A stretch of 64,000 nt of DNA from Asticcacaulis sp. MM231 (GTDB lineage Bacteria > Pseudomonadota > Alphaproteobacteria > Caulobacterales > Caulobacteraceae), in assembly GCF_964186625.1 (NCBI RefSeq), contig NZ_OZ075110.1, positions 506,285 to 570,284 on the forward strand. Reading direction: 5' to 3'. Position numbers and translations under genes: made by a program. The notes below the pieces were generated by a model. The model was not told the origin of the DNA. It ran no database searches and saw only the letters and a program-made list of their open reading frames with translations. Positions 1 to 8,232 of this stretch are shown here, one piece after another (position 1 is the stretch's first letter; every line of letters starts with the position of its first letter).

Positions 1-1
1 C

Positions 2-1240
2 GCTCTGCACCAGGCCGCTATCCTTGCGCACAGGCGAAAGCAGCCGCAGTTGGCTTTGCATTGGCTCGAAAAGGCGATTGTCAGCGCGCCCGATCAGCCG
101 ATTTTTCATCGCAATATCTGCGAGCTCTATCGCAGTCAGGGGCGTTTGGAAGACGCGGTCATGCACGGCAGGAAGGCTGTGGAACTGGCGCCTGAAGACG
201 CAGGCGCTCACTACAACCTCGGTGTCATTCATTACGATCGCATGGAGATCGACGAGGCGATTGCCTGTGCGCGTCATGCCTTGTCACTCCAGCCGGACAT
301 GGCAGCCACACACTTTGAACTAGCGGAAGCCTTACTGTTGAACGGCGCGTTTGAAGAAGGGTGGAGGGAATATGAATGGCGGTTTGATATGCCGAATTCC
401 CCGTCCTTACTGCCCCACAAGGGTAAAACTCTGTGGGACGGTAAAGCCATGCCCGATGGCGCCTTGCTTCTGATCGGCGACCAGGGTTTTGGCGATACGA
501 TCCAGTTTTGTCGTTATGTGTCAGAGGTGGCGAAACTTTGCCCCAACCTCATTATGGCGTGCAGTTCCGAGATGCGGCCCATCGTGGCCCAGCAAAATGG
601 GATCGTCCATTATGCCGATCGTTGGGAGGAGGTGCCGGCATTTGACGCCTATTGCTCGCTTTCTGGTCTCCCGCGCCTCTTTGGCACGGATTTGCAATCG
701 ATCCCGGCGCCAGTGCCCTATGTACATGCCGACGCCTCTTTGGTGGCCAAGTGGCGGAAAAGACTAGAGGCTTTGATCCCTAAAGGGTTTCGGACCGTGG
801 GGATTGTATGGGCGGGAAGGCCAACCCACGGCAATGATCTGAACCGCTCGATGTCGCTTAAGAAGCTTGCGCCTTTGAGCGCTCTGGAACAGACCGTCCT
901 TGTGTCGTTGCAAATGGGGCCAGCGGCCGCGCAGGCGGCGGATTACTACGGCAGGGCACCGCTGATCAATCTGGGTGCTGAAATTGTCGATTTCACCGAC
1001 ACCATGGCCATTCTGGAAATTCTGGATCATGTGGTCGCAGTCGATACGTCCATTGTTCATTTGGCAGGCGCTATGGGCAGGCCGGTTTCGGTCTTATTGC
1101 CGTTCGCACCAGACTGGCGGTGGCTGCGTGATCGCTCGGACAGCCCTTGGTATCCGACTGTTGAGCTGTTCCGTCAGACCTTTCCAGCCGACTGGTCTGG
1201 TCCCGTGGCGCGTGTGGCCGCTCGCCTTAAGCTCATCTAG
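2..1240 (+). CDS. TPR-repeat glycosyltransferase-like protein, 5' partial
   Basis: The reading frame is open to the left edge, so the start lies outside the window; the TTG at 50 is only the first possible start inside it. The N-terminal third has tetratricopeptide pattern residues (A-x-x-x-x-P repeats such as AVELAPEDAGAHYNLG and ALSLQPDMAATHFELAEALL). The C-terminal part has LIGDQGFGDTIQFCRYV and, near the end, AVDTSIVHLAGAMGRPVSVL, the pattern of TPR proteins fused to a GT9-like glycosyltransferase fold. Such proteins are often linked to flagellin or surface glycan modification, but no neighbour supports a specific substrate here. The family assignment is good; the function is inferred. 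Confidence 0.8.
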   Translation, partial: ALHQAAILAHRRKQPQLALHWLEKAIVSAPDQPIFHRNICELYRSQGRLEDAVMHGRKAVELAPEDAGAHYNLGVIHYDRMEIDEAIACARHALSLQPDMAATHFELAEALLLNGAFEEGWREYEWRFDMPNSPSLLPHKGKTLWDGKAMPDGALLLIGDQGFGDTIQFCRYVSEVAKLCPNLIMACSSEMRPIVAQQNGIVHYADRWEEVPAFDAYCSLSGLPRLFGTDLQSIPAPVPYVHADASLVAKWRKRLEALIPKGFRTVGIVWAGRPTHGNDLNRSMSLKKLAPLSALEQTVLVSLQMGPAAAQAADYYGRAPLINLGAEIVDFTDTMAILEILDHVVAVDTSIVHLAGAMGRPVSVLLPFAPDWRWLRDRSDSPWYPTVELFRQTFPADWSGPVARVAARLKLI

Positions 1241-1374
1241 TCCCCGCCCGTTCATTCATGGCGAGAGAACTCGCCACTCTATAGTATTGATTTTTCGCGG
1301 ACCGGTTTGGTGGCTTAGTGTTTTCCGCCATGCGCCTAGGGGGTGGTCTTTCCCTAGGGGTAGAAAAGGACAGC

Positions 1375-1405
1375 GCCGGCCGTTGGGGCCATAGGCCGGC
1401 CTTTT
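1375..1405 (+). terminator. candidate rho-independent terminator
   Basis: GCCGGCC at 1375-1381 pairs with GGCCGGC at 1394-1400 and is followed by CTTTT. A second perfect 7-bp inverted repeat (CCTAGGG 1335-1341, CCCTAGG 1352-1358) sits just upstream. Both are 95-160 bases past the TPR gene. The rest of 1241-1608 shows no convincing gene. Confidence 0.4.
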
Positions 1406-1608
1406 GTGCTGTAGCCGGTTTGAGCACGGCTTTGATTTGGCAAAAGAGATTGGCCTCGGACAGGCGAGAGGATCTTACGCTGCGGAATGCTATTTTGATG
1501 AGCCGTTGACAGCTCGCCTGCGAGCCTGGCTAATTCGGCCACGCCATTCAATCCGTGGAAAAATTACCGCTCTACATCGCTTCTAACAACGGTATTGTCT
1601 GATAGGGA

Positions 1609-2398
1609 TTACCCGTTGATCATCTCTTCCAGCTTGCTGATCGTCTTCATCACGGTATCGAAATCCGGACCATCACCCATGAACATTTCGCCCATCGCGG
1701 CGTAGTCGCGTTTTTGGTCATCAACCGGATTTCCTGTCGGCATGAGTTTAAGTGTGCCGAAGGCAGCGGTTTCATAGGATGCCTTGGCATCGCGGAATAG
1801 AAGGCTTTTGTTCCGTACAACAGATGCCAGCAAGTCCGGCTTAGCCAATGCGGTATCTAAACACCGGCCATGACCAGCATATGCAAATCGTAATAGTGGC
1901 GCGACATCCGGTCACGCATCTTGGAGCCGTGATGCAGCGCGTGCAGGATCGTCGCTTTTTCCCAGAACGTGCGTTCAGCTGCCAGCGTTGAGAAAGCCGT
2001 CTCGGCATTGACCAACAGATCAGGAAACCGTTCGGCCAAATAAGGCTTGATGACCCGCGTTTCGTTGGGCTCAATTTCACCGCGCGCGCCAAACTTCAGC
2101 TTGATTTGCGGCTTGATATAGCCGATTTCACCTTCACCAAACCGTCCGACTCCATATCCACCACGTCCGAAACCCGTCCCGTAATTGGCCAGACGCGGAT
2201 AGCGGAACAGGATCGTCTGTGCATCGTCTTCCGCAACAACCAGCTTCCAGCCATCCACAGTGCCAAGCGCCTCGCTAATGGACGTTGCAAGTGCGGGGAG
2301 GGCGACCTCGGAAATATAGCGCTCTGCCGCTGCCGTCAGAGCTTCGGCACGGCGTTTGAGTTCATTTGACCCAATAGTTGCGCCTTTATCCGCAAATT
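1609..2398 (-). pseudogene. AbiEii/AbiGii-type nucleotidyltransferase toxin, frameshifted and N-terminally truncated
   Basis: Two adjacent minus-strand frames together give the C-terminal two thirds of an AbiEii-like toxin. The upstream part (1857 to about 2394) contains WKLVVAEDDAQTILFRYP, GEIGYIKPQIKLKFGARGE and the conserved tail AERTFWEKATILHALHH followed by SRHYYDLHMLV. It runs into TAG after MLVMAGV. The next frame resumes as DTALAKPDLLASVVRNKSLLFRD, so one base has been lost near 1850-1856. The N-terminal region that would hold the nucleotide-binding motif (FKGGT, SEDLDF) is absent: the frame meets a stop at about 2397 and the divergent hipB-like promoter region begins there. No cognate antitoxin gene is visible. 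It is almost certainly inactive. Confidence 0.8.
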
Positions 2399-2415
2399 AC
2401 GTGGGAATTTTAAAG

Positions 2416-2504
2416 TGCCAATTTTGGCGCATTGGGACCGTTTTTTACCATTAAGGTGCCAATTTTGGCAATTAATTGGATGTATATATTTTACTCGCTA
2501 TAAA
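2416..2504 (+). promoter_or_regulatory. hipBA promoter with paired palindromic operators
   Basis: Two near-identical palindromes, TGCCAATTTTGGCG (2416-2429) and TGCCAATTTTGGCA (2457-2470), lie upstream of the hipB-like gene. A related half-site (GGCGCCAA) sits just before its start codon. A promoter TTGGAT (2476-2481), 17 bases, TATAAA (2499-2504) begins 5 bases after the second palindrome. This arrangement fits autorepression by the HipB-like protein; that binding is inferred. Confidence 0.55.
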
Positions 2505-2578
2505 AAGGACGTATAGGGCTGTTCGTAATTGGTCAAATATGGCATGTTACGCCCGAAAATCGTTTTAAGGCGCCAAAT

Positions 2579-2938
2579 ATGTCTACTAATAATGTGTCAA
2601 TTGAAACGGTAGGTCACTTCGAGGCTCAACTCGGTGATCGATTATCGAAACTTAGATTGAGCCGCAATCTGACACGCGCACAACTCGCAAAGGAAACCGG
2701 TACCTCCCAACGAACGCTAGCCAGATTAGAGGCGGGAGAGGGGGGATCGCTTGATTCTTTCATTAGGGTGCTGTTAGCGCTTAACCTGGAAACGAATTTA
2801 CTCAGTGTGCTGCCTGATCCGGCCGTTCGACCGATTGAACGTGTAAAGCTGCAAGGAAAGGAGCGTCAACGCGCGCGTCCGGTTCAAGCTGAGACTAAGC
2901 CTGCATCCGAATGGGCTTGGGGAGATGACGAGGAATGA
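2579..2938 (+). CDS. HipB-like XRE-family antitoxin
   Basis: A 119-residue protein with an XRE helix-turn-helix at about residues 18-72 (GDRLSKLRLSRNLTRAQLAKETGTSQRTLARLEAG). It ends in an acidic tail rich in D and E (SEWAWGDDEE), typical of HipB-type antitoxins. It should bind the upstream palindromes and neutralise the HipA-like kinase encoded immediately downstream, whose start overlaps this stop by 4 bases (ATGA). The chosen ATG follows the half-site GGCGCCAA. It is slightly longer than E. coli HipB (88 residues). Its antitoxin role is inferred from the domain, the gene order and the overlap. Confidence 0.85.
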   Translation: MSTNNVSIETVGHFEAQLGDRLSKLRLSRNLTRAQLAKETGTSQRTLARLEAGEGGSLDSFIRVLLALNLETNLLSVLPDPAVRPIERVKLQGKERQRARPVQAETKPASEWAWGDDEE

Positions 2939-4797
2939 CAGACGCTCACGTCCGCCTGTGGGGCAAAAACATCGGTGCGGTCAGCTGGCTCAGCGATCGT
3001 CAGATTGGTGTCTTCCAGTATGAACCCGATTTCCTGGCTAGTAACATCCAACTTGCACCGGTTACCATGCCCCTAATTGCTGACCCGTATGAGTTTCCTG
3101 GCTTGCCCCGAGATGCTTTCAAGGGCTTGCCTGGCTTGTTGGCGGACTCATTGCCAGATAAGTTCGGAAATGCCCTGATCGACGCTTGGCTCGCCCAACA
3201 AAGCCGGCCGGCCAGCAGCTTTAATCCCGTCGAACGCCTATGCTACATTGGAACACGTGGCATGGGCGCTCTGGAGTTCCATCCGGTTATTGCGCAGGGC
3301 CAGAAGGGTTCGCGCACGGTAGAAATTGATGCACTCGTCACACTCGCCAACCTCGTACTGAACAACCGAAAGCAATTGTCCGGTGTGCTCACAGGAATTG
3401 ACGATCACGAGACCTTACAGGACATTCTGCGCGTCGGAACTTCAGCCGGAGGCGCAAGGGCCAAAGCCGTTCTCGCCTGGAACCGGGAGAGCGGGGAATT
3501 TCGGTCCGGACAAATAAAGGCTGGGGAGGGCTTCACCTACTGGCTTATGAAGTTCGACGGCATCAGTAACAATAAGGACAAGGAATTGGCCGATCCTCAG
3601 GGGTTCGGCCGGATCGAATATAGTTTCTATCTGCTTGCGAAGGCCGCCGGCATCGATATGACTGAGAGCCGCCTACATCTCGAAGGGGGACGTGCTCACT
3701 TCATGACGCATCGGTTTGACAGAACTGAGAGCGGCCAGAAGATTCACATGCAATCCCTCGCCGGCATGAGGCACTACGATTTCAATGCGGCCGGCGCCTA
3801 TTCATATGAGCAATCCGTCGAGACAATTCGCATGCTCTCCCTGCCGCAATACGACATAGAACAGCAATTCCGCCGTTCTGTTTTCAACATTCTGATCCGT
3901 AACCAGGATGACCACGTCAAGAACATCGCCTTCCTGATGAACCGTAAAGGGGAATGGCGTTTGTCGCCGGCGTTTGATGTCTGTTACGCCTATAATCCGT
4001 CTGGTCCTTGGACTAGCATGCATCAGATGAGCCTAAACGGTAAACGTGATGACTTCGAACTAAAGGATCTGCTCGATTTCGGCGAGTTTTGCGGTCTGAA
4101 GCGACCGACTGCTGAAAAGTTGGTTCGTGACATCCACGATGTCGTCGAGACATGGCCACAGTTAGCCGCCGAAGCGGGCGTTGACGATGACAGTATCAGG
4201 CGGATACGCGATACGATGCGAAGAGAGTTGGTGCTTCCATCACGTACCTCCAAAAAAGCCGAAAATTCGGGCTCTGGCCGGCGAAAAGCCCCCGCCATTT
4301 TTAATATCTTGGTGAAGGACATGAAGGGGCGGCCGGTAAGCGGCGCGCAAATATTTCTCCAAGCTGATAATGGGACGACAGTTGATGGGGAGACCGACAG
4401 TGAAGGTAAATGCCAGATCGAAGTGACAACACTGAGACCATATACGTTGCTCGCTGCGCATCCTGGTCACCCAGGCGAGATAGTAGAAGCTATCGATCCG
4501 ACCACGCCAGTCTCCTTGGTGATGCGAGATATACCCGAGACGGGATCCCTGATCATCCGTTCAAACGGTTATATCCCAGGATTAAAAGGACGTCTGAATC
4601 CGGTCACGAACCCGAGCAGCCACTATTTCCTCTACGCTGACAATATTTCCATAGACGGTAACACAACCCAGCCCGCACCTTTTGAAATCGGCGCGCCGTT
4701 GGCACTGGAGGACGCTGAGGGCACGACACTCGATCTGACTGTCAGACGCTTTTCTGCGACTGTCGCCTTGCTGGATTATACTAGGTCAGATACCTGA
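2935..4797 (+). CDS. HipA-family serine/threonine kinase toxin with extra C-terminal Ig-like domain
   Basis: Residues 1 to about 440 are a complete HipA kinase: Gly-rich loop VGTSAGGARAKAV, lysine strand YWLMKFDG, catalytic loop NQDDHVKNIAFL and metal-binding LSPAFDVCY. E. coli HipA phosphorylates glutamyl-tRNA synthetase and HipA homologues vary in target; the target here is unknown. At 620 residues the protein is about 180 longer than usual. After a basic, Ser/Lys-rich linker (about 432-452), residues 453-620 form beta-rich sequence with NILVKDMKGRPVSGAQIFL and TVDGETDSEGKCQIEV. This pattern resembles carboxypeptidase-regulatory-like or Ig-like folds. No frame disruption is seen, so the fusion looks real. 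It overlaps hipB by 4 bases. Confidence 0.88.
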   Translation: MTDAHVRLWGKNIGAVSWLSDRQIGVFQYEPDFLASNIQLAPVTMPLIADPYEFPGLPRDAFKGLPGLLADSLPDKFGNALIDAWLAQQSRPASSFNPVERLCYIGTRGMGALEFHPVIAQGQKGSRTVEIDALVTLANLVLNNRKQLSGVLTGIDDHETLQDILRVGTSAGGARAKAVLAWNRESGEFRSGQIKAGEGFTYWLMKFDGISNNKDKELADPQGFGRIEYSFYLLAKAAGIDMTESRLHLEGGRAHFMTHRFDRTESGQKIHMQSLAGMRHYDFNAAGAYSYEQSVETIRMLSLPQYDIEQQFRRSVFNILIRNQDDHVKNIAFLMNRKGEWRLSPAFDVCYAYNPSGPWTSMHQMSLNGKRDDFELKDLLDFGEFCGLKRPTAEKLVRDIHDVVETWPQLAAEAGVDDDSIRRIRDTMRRELVLPSRTSKKAENSGSGRRKAPAIFNILVKDMKGRPVSGAQIFLQADNGTTVDGETDSEGKCQIEVTTLRPYTLLAAHPGHPGEIVEAIDPTTPVSLVMRDIPETGSLIIRSNGYIPGLKGRLNPVTNPSSHYFLYADNISIDGNTTQPAPFEIGAPLALEDAEGTTLDLTVRRFSATVALLDYTRSDT

Positions 4798-5158
4798 CAA
4801 TAAGGCACCGGAAATCTAGGTGTCATTCTCAGAGCGATGTAGGTTGGGATACGTGTTGGACCTTACCCTTCAGCGTGACGACAAACTGTAATTCCGCCAG
4901 CGATGGGAGCACAAGGCGCATATGGCCGTGGTAACCGCCGTCAGATGGGGTCCAGCAAAAAGCATCGCTCTCCACTTTTTCCGGGCAAGTCCATGTTGAA
5001 CACCTCGTCGCTGCGAGAGGTCATGCGTCAGAAGCCTGCACATTCAGGGAGATCGAAGGGAGGCCAGGGTGAAGCACTGTCTAACTGTCCCTCGTTGAGG
5101 CCCCGAAATCCGGCACGCTCAGGCTACCCGAATTTTCGGGCCTGACTGGACGGAGTAG

Positions 5159-5311
5159 GTTGAACTCTGGGGCTTAAGTGCCTTGCAGTGGGTGTTAATC
5201 GTCAATTCAGACGAAATTGTCCCGGACTGGCTGCGGCGGATGCACATGCCGCCGTTGCTTGAGGCCATCAAAGAACGTGCCGTGCGCGAGGGATTGGAAT
5301 TATCGCACTGA
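5159..5311 (+). other. possible C-terminal gene remnant
   Basis: After a TAG at 5156 a frame runs to TGA at 5309 with coding-like sequence, including VLIVNSDEIVPDWLRRMHM and PPLLEAIKERAVREGLELSH. I do not recognise a family, and there is no good start or ribosome binding site. It reads like the tail of a deleted gene. The rest of 4798-5425 shows no supported gene. Confidence 0.2.
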
Positions 5312-5425
5312 CAGTCTGCCAAAGTCCCCCTAGACAAATGCCCATGAATAAAATGAAAGGTTGGTAATTTGCGTTGGGCGTGTAAAATCGCACCAATAGT
5401 ATGACGACCCCGTGGAGGATTCGAC

Positions 5426-5671
5426 ATGGCGACCGTGCGCAAGACTATCACCATAACTGACCAGCAAGACGCCTGGGTTAAATCTCAGATCGAAAACGGC
5501 AACTACACAAACGACAGTGAAATAATCCGTGACCTGATCCGACGAGAACAAGAGAGAACTGCCGAGATCGAGAGCATCCGAGCCGCCTTGATCGAAGCCG
5601 AAAACAGCGGAGAACCTCAACTCTTCGACCCCGAAGCTTTCAAGCGACGGATGCAACAGGCACATGGCTAG
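5426..5671 (+). CDS. parD: ParD-family antitoxin
   Basis: An 81-residue protein with an N-terminal ribbon-helix-helix (MATVRKTITITDQQDAWVKS) and the helix NDSEIIRDLIRREQER, followed by a flexible tail ending DPEAFKRRMQQAHG. This is the usual ParD/CC2985 layout: the RHH dimer binds DNA and the tail wraps the ParE toxin. GTGGAGG lies just upstream as ribosome binding site. The following ATG (5664) overlaps this stop by 8 bases and begins a parE that is broken after 21 codons, so this antitoxin appears to be an orphan. The family call is strong; retained DNA-binding activity is an assumption. Confidence 0.88.
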   Translation: MATVRKTITITDQQDAWVKSQIENGNYTNDSEIIRDLIRREQERTAEIESIRAALIEAENSGEPQLFDPEAFKRRMQQAHG

Positions 5672-5770
5672 ATTCCGCCTTGCACCAACTGCAGAGCGCG
5701 ATCTGGAGCATATTTGGCGGTCCACCTAAATCAACCTTGGCGCATTATGTCGATCGGCATACGAAAATGG
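5664..5770 (+). pseudogene. ParE toxin fragment
   Basis: The ATG at 5664 gives MARFRLAPTAERDLEHIWRS and one further Thr, then TAA at 5727-5729. This is a typical ParE N-terminus. In another frame just downstream, LAHYVDRHTKMAQ matches the next ParE helix (consensus Q-A-x-x-Y-x-x-x-L). The gene has therefore suffered a frameshift, and nothing ParE-like follows. Toxin activity is very unlikely. Confidence 0.75.
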
Positions 5771-5878
5771 CCCAATGAGCTCTAAGCCGCGCAGGCTGGT
5801 ATTAATCAAATCCACGCGCCTTGACTAATGGTACGCTTCGCACTAAATTGTGGTTTGGGTCAAAAGCGGGGTGAGCAA

Positions 5879-6751
5879 ATGAAAGTGCGTCTAATTCTAG
5901 CCTGCCTCGGTTTGGCGGCATTGCCTGCTTTGGCCGCGGCAGATGCGTCGTCTCCGCTCAAGCGATCCTATCGCGAGGGCGAGACGCTCACCTATCGCAT
6001 GACCACTGTGAATGAAGGCGTCCACTACTCGGCGGTGGCCAAAAGCGTAGCGACGAGCCAATCTGGTGTATTTCAGGAAGAGATTACATGGTCAGGGCTC
6101 ACGATGAACGGTTCGCCTTCTCCGATGACGCCGGCGATGCAGGCTTACCGTCAGCCACTGTCACTTGATCCTGATCACATGCCTTCGCCCCCCGATTTGT
6201 CGGGTGTATCCCCTGCCCTTGTCGGGCCGGTTACCGATTTGATGACGGTGTATGTCGATCTGTGGCTGGCCAACAAGTTCAACGCTCTCCATAAGCCCGG
6301 TGACCACTTTTACTTCCCAAATCCAATGACGGCGTCTTGGGCCGACGGTGAGGCGGTGGTAATTGGCGAGGATGCTGTTGATTTCGATATGACCCTTGAA
6401 AGCGTTGACGACGCCCAAGGAACCGTTGTCTTGCTGGTAAGGCACGTCCCGCCACCGCAGCCGAAGATCCATATGCCCGCGCCGTGGATGCAGGCCCCTG
6501 TTGCGGATACGGCCAATAACTGGGTCGAGGTTCGGAAACTACCTGACGGATCCTTCAAGGCTGCCGTGGGGCAAGAACGGTTTGACGTACGCATTACACT
6601 CGATCGCGCCAATGGCCGGATTCTAAAGGCCCATATGGATAACCCCGTCACCACCTCTGAACGGGTCTGCAAGGATGCCGCCCTGACGCAGTGTGGCTCT
6701 CCAACGCCACGGCCCATTTTGCGCAAGGTAGATCTGGAGCTGGCGCCTTAG
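5879..6751 (+). CDS. secreted protein of unknown function
   Basis: The ATG at 5879 is preferred over the upstream ATG at 5828 because it follows GCGGGGTGAG and begins a clear Sec signal peptide (MKVRLILACLGLAALPALAA, cleavage near AAADA). The mature part is about 270 residues with a beta-rich pattern, including YREGETLTYRMTT near its start and RFDVRITLDRANGRILKAHM near its end, and two cysteines close to the C-terminus. This suggests a periplasmic or lipid-exposed beta-sandwich, but I recognise no named family. It is convergent with the padR-like gene, 16 bases away. Nothing in the context indicates a substrate. Confidence 0.75.
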   Translation: MKVRLILACLGLAALPALAAADASSPLKRSYREGETLTYRMTTVNEGVHYSAVAKSVATSQSGVFQEEITWSGLTMNGSPSPMTPAMQAYRQPLSLDPDHMPSPPDLSGVSPALVGPVTDLMTVYVDLWLANKFNALHKPGDHFYFPNPMTASWADGEAVVIGEDAVDFDMTLESVDDAQGTVVLLVRHVPPPQPKIHMPAPWMQAPVADTANNWVEVRKLPDGSFKAAVGQERFDVRITLDRANGRILKAHMDNPVTTSERVCKDAALTQCGSPTPRPILRKVDLELAP

Positions 6752-6767
6752 CGCACGTCCACGCCGG

Positions 6768-7316
6768 TCATGATTTCGGATAAGAGGCGGCGGAGTCGAT
6801 CAGACGGTCACCGCGTGCCCATTCGGCCCAGTTGGCCGCGCTTTCGAGGTTTCTGATACCGTAAATCACCGCCACTTGGCTTTGTCTCGACAGGGATTGC
6901 CCAGCAGGACTTTCGATAAATTCCTGCAGGGCCTGCTTCTCGGACAAAGCTGCGGTTTCGAATGACGTAAGAAATGCGGCCGTCAGGTCTGGGCGGCCTT
7001 CCAGAAAGGGAAAGCGGAGCATCGCGGTTGACAGGTCTTTCGGATCGACGGGCAGGCAGAGCCAAGATTCAAACGCGCGCCTTCCGGCGTCAGTGATATG
7101 GAAGAGCCCCTTACCGCGCTCGCCTTTTATCGTCTCAATAAGGCCTTTGCGCACAAGGCTTGCCATGGCCGGGTAGATACTGCCCTGACTGCTTGAATAG
7201 TTTCCTATGGGGGTGGTTTCGAAGATCTTGCGGATAGCATACCCCGTCGCCGGTTTGCGCAGGACCAAGCCAAGAAGGGCGTAGTTTAGCGGCGTAAGTT
7301 TTTGACGTTCAGTCAT
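6768..7316 (-). CDS. PadR-family transcriptional regulator
   Basis: A 182-residue protein. Residues 9-90 form the PadR winged helix (LNYALLGLVLRKPATGYAIR, then SSSQGSIYPAMASLVRKGLI and GKGLFHITDAGRRAFESWL). The C-terminal half is helical, as in PadR proteins with a Vir_C_2-type dimerisation domain. These repressors usually respond to phenolics or drugs and control a neighbouring enzyme or efflux gene. No such partner remains next to it: upstream is insertion-sequence debris and downstream is the convergent secreted-protein gene. The regulated gene is unknown. Confidence 0.9.
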   Translation of the reverse strand: MTERQKLTPLNYALLGLVLRKPATGYAIRKIFETTPIGNYSSSQGSIYPAMASLVRKGLIETIKGERGKGLFHITDAGRRAFESWLCLPVDPKDLSTAMLRFPFLEGRPDLTAAFLTSFETAALSEKQALQEFIESPAGQSLSRQSQVAVIYGIRNLESAANWAEWARGDRLIDSAASYPKS

Positions 7317-7487
7317 TCAGTCATCCTGCGGCATCATTTACGCATTTGTTAAGTTAGAGCACCGAGTAGGAAGCTAACCGAAATGCCATGTGTTTGTTGC
7401 ATTGGAGCCCGTTTTGGGTGCAGAAAATGATAGCCTGGCTTTAGGCTTTAGGGCCACGAGTTTTTCGACATTCGATAACGGGCAAGA

Positions 7488-7518
7488 AGGTCGTCGGTTC
7501 AAATCCGCCCCTGTACCC
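7488..7518 (+). other. tRNA T-arm-like 3' fragment, possible attachment-site scar
   Basis: AAGGTCGTCGGTTCAAATCC continuing into GCCCCTG resembles the variable loop, T-arm and start of the 3' acceptor strand of a tRNA. The remaining arms cannot be folded from the sequence on its 5' side. Such fragments can mark an integration site. The rest of 7317-7736 shows no gene. Confidence 0.25.
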
Positions 7519-7736
7519 TTTCTGAGCGGTTTGGATTATTCTAGCCGTCACGGGTCGGCTGGTCGAGATTAGCCTTTTGCCCCCTGCGTCCTTGAACGCG
7601 TGGGGGGACATGCACCTCGATCGGTTGACTGCGGAGCACGCCCAGTGGGGAGTTGCGCCAAGGCTATATAGCCTGGAGCGCCAGTACAGGGAACGGCGAA
7701 GCGACGCAGCGAACTCGACATTGACAGGAAGCGCAA

Positions 7737-7829
7737 ATGTTAGACGAGCCGACTTTATTTGTCGGTGTAGATTGGGCAAGCACAGAACATCAAGTTTGTA
7801 TTTTGGGACCTTCAGGTCTGGAAATCTAA
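7737..7829 (+). mobile_element. IS110-family transposase N-terminal fragment
   Basis: The ATG at 7737 encodes 30 residues beginning MLDEPTLFVGVDWASTEHQV, then CILGPSG, and stops at 7827. The FVGVDWA strand carries the first catalytic Asp of the DEDD (RuvC-like) domain of IS110 transposases. Everything after the first two strands is missing. The preceding 170 bases contain a perfect 14-base palindrome (AGGCTATATAGCCT) and may be the non-coding left end of the element. Confidence 0.65.
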
Positions 7830-7896
7830 CTAAATAACGACGCAGGACTGGCACAAAAACCTTCCCCGCTGGCGGGTGCCGTGGTTGCTTTCTGAA

Positions 7897-8112
7897 ATGC
7901 CCGTTCAAAAAAAACCTAAAACCATTAAAACTTCCGCCAACTCGCACGTGCTTGGCCGCAAGGCATTTGCAGCAATTAGTGCAGTTGAAGGTCTGAAGTT
8001 GAACCGCGAAAGCTCAAAACGCTTAAACAGTCTTCGATCGGAAGATGTGAGCCCTGAAGAGAGACGGCAAGCTGTTATAAGGGCGTATTCCGAGAGCAAA
8101 GTTCATAAATGA
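7897..8112 (+). CDS. VbhA-like antitoxin of a Fic module
   Basis: A 71-residue protein (start ATG 7897 preferred over the in-frame GTG at 7876). The segment AISAVEGLKLNRESSKRL followed by SPEERRQAVIRAY matches the antitoxin VbhA domain, whose inhibitory helix blocks ATP binding in the Fic toxin. The usual inhibitory motif is (S/T)xxxE(G/N). Here the EG is present, but Ile occupies the position four before Glu and Ser is one residue later, so the motif is not perfect. The stop overlaps the fic-like start by ATGA at 8109-8112, the normal operon arrangement. The partner is broken, so this is an orphan antitoxin. Confidence 0.72.
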   Translation: MPVQKKPKTIKTSANSHVLGRKAFAAISAVEGLKLNRESSKRLNSLRSEDVSPEERRQAVIRAYSESKVHK

Positions 8113-8232
8113 GTTTCGGAGGCTACGACGCCTTCGACGATCCCTATGTTTACAAGGGGACAACTGTTCTGCGGAATAAGCTGAATATACGAGATGAATC
8201 AAAACTTGAGAGTTTTTGAGTTAGAGATGGCG
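8109..8232 (+). pseudogene. Fic/DOC-family toxin N-terminal fragment interrupted by IS110 remnant
   Basis: The frame from 8109 gives MSFGGYDAFDDPYVYKGTTV, then LRNKLNIRDESKLESF and a TGA at 8217-8219. DPYVYKGTTVLRNKLNIRD is the typical start of Fic/DOC proteins. The stop comes from one extra T in a run of five (8213-8217); with four Ts the frame continues as ELEMA, the expected sequence. Homology then ends at about 8232, where minus-strand IS110 sequence begins. The HPFxxGNGR catalytic motif is absent from the window. Confidence 0.75.

Noticed and set aside
7441..7947. 168-residue minus-strand frame
   Set aside because: It crosses the tRNA-like fragment and IS110 debris and has no protein-like pattern.
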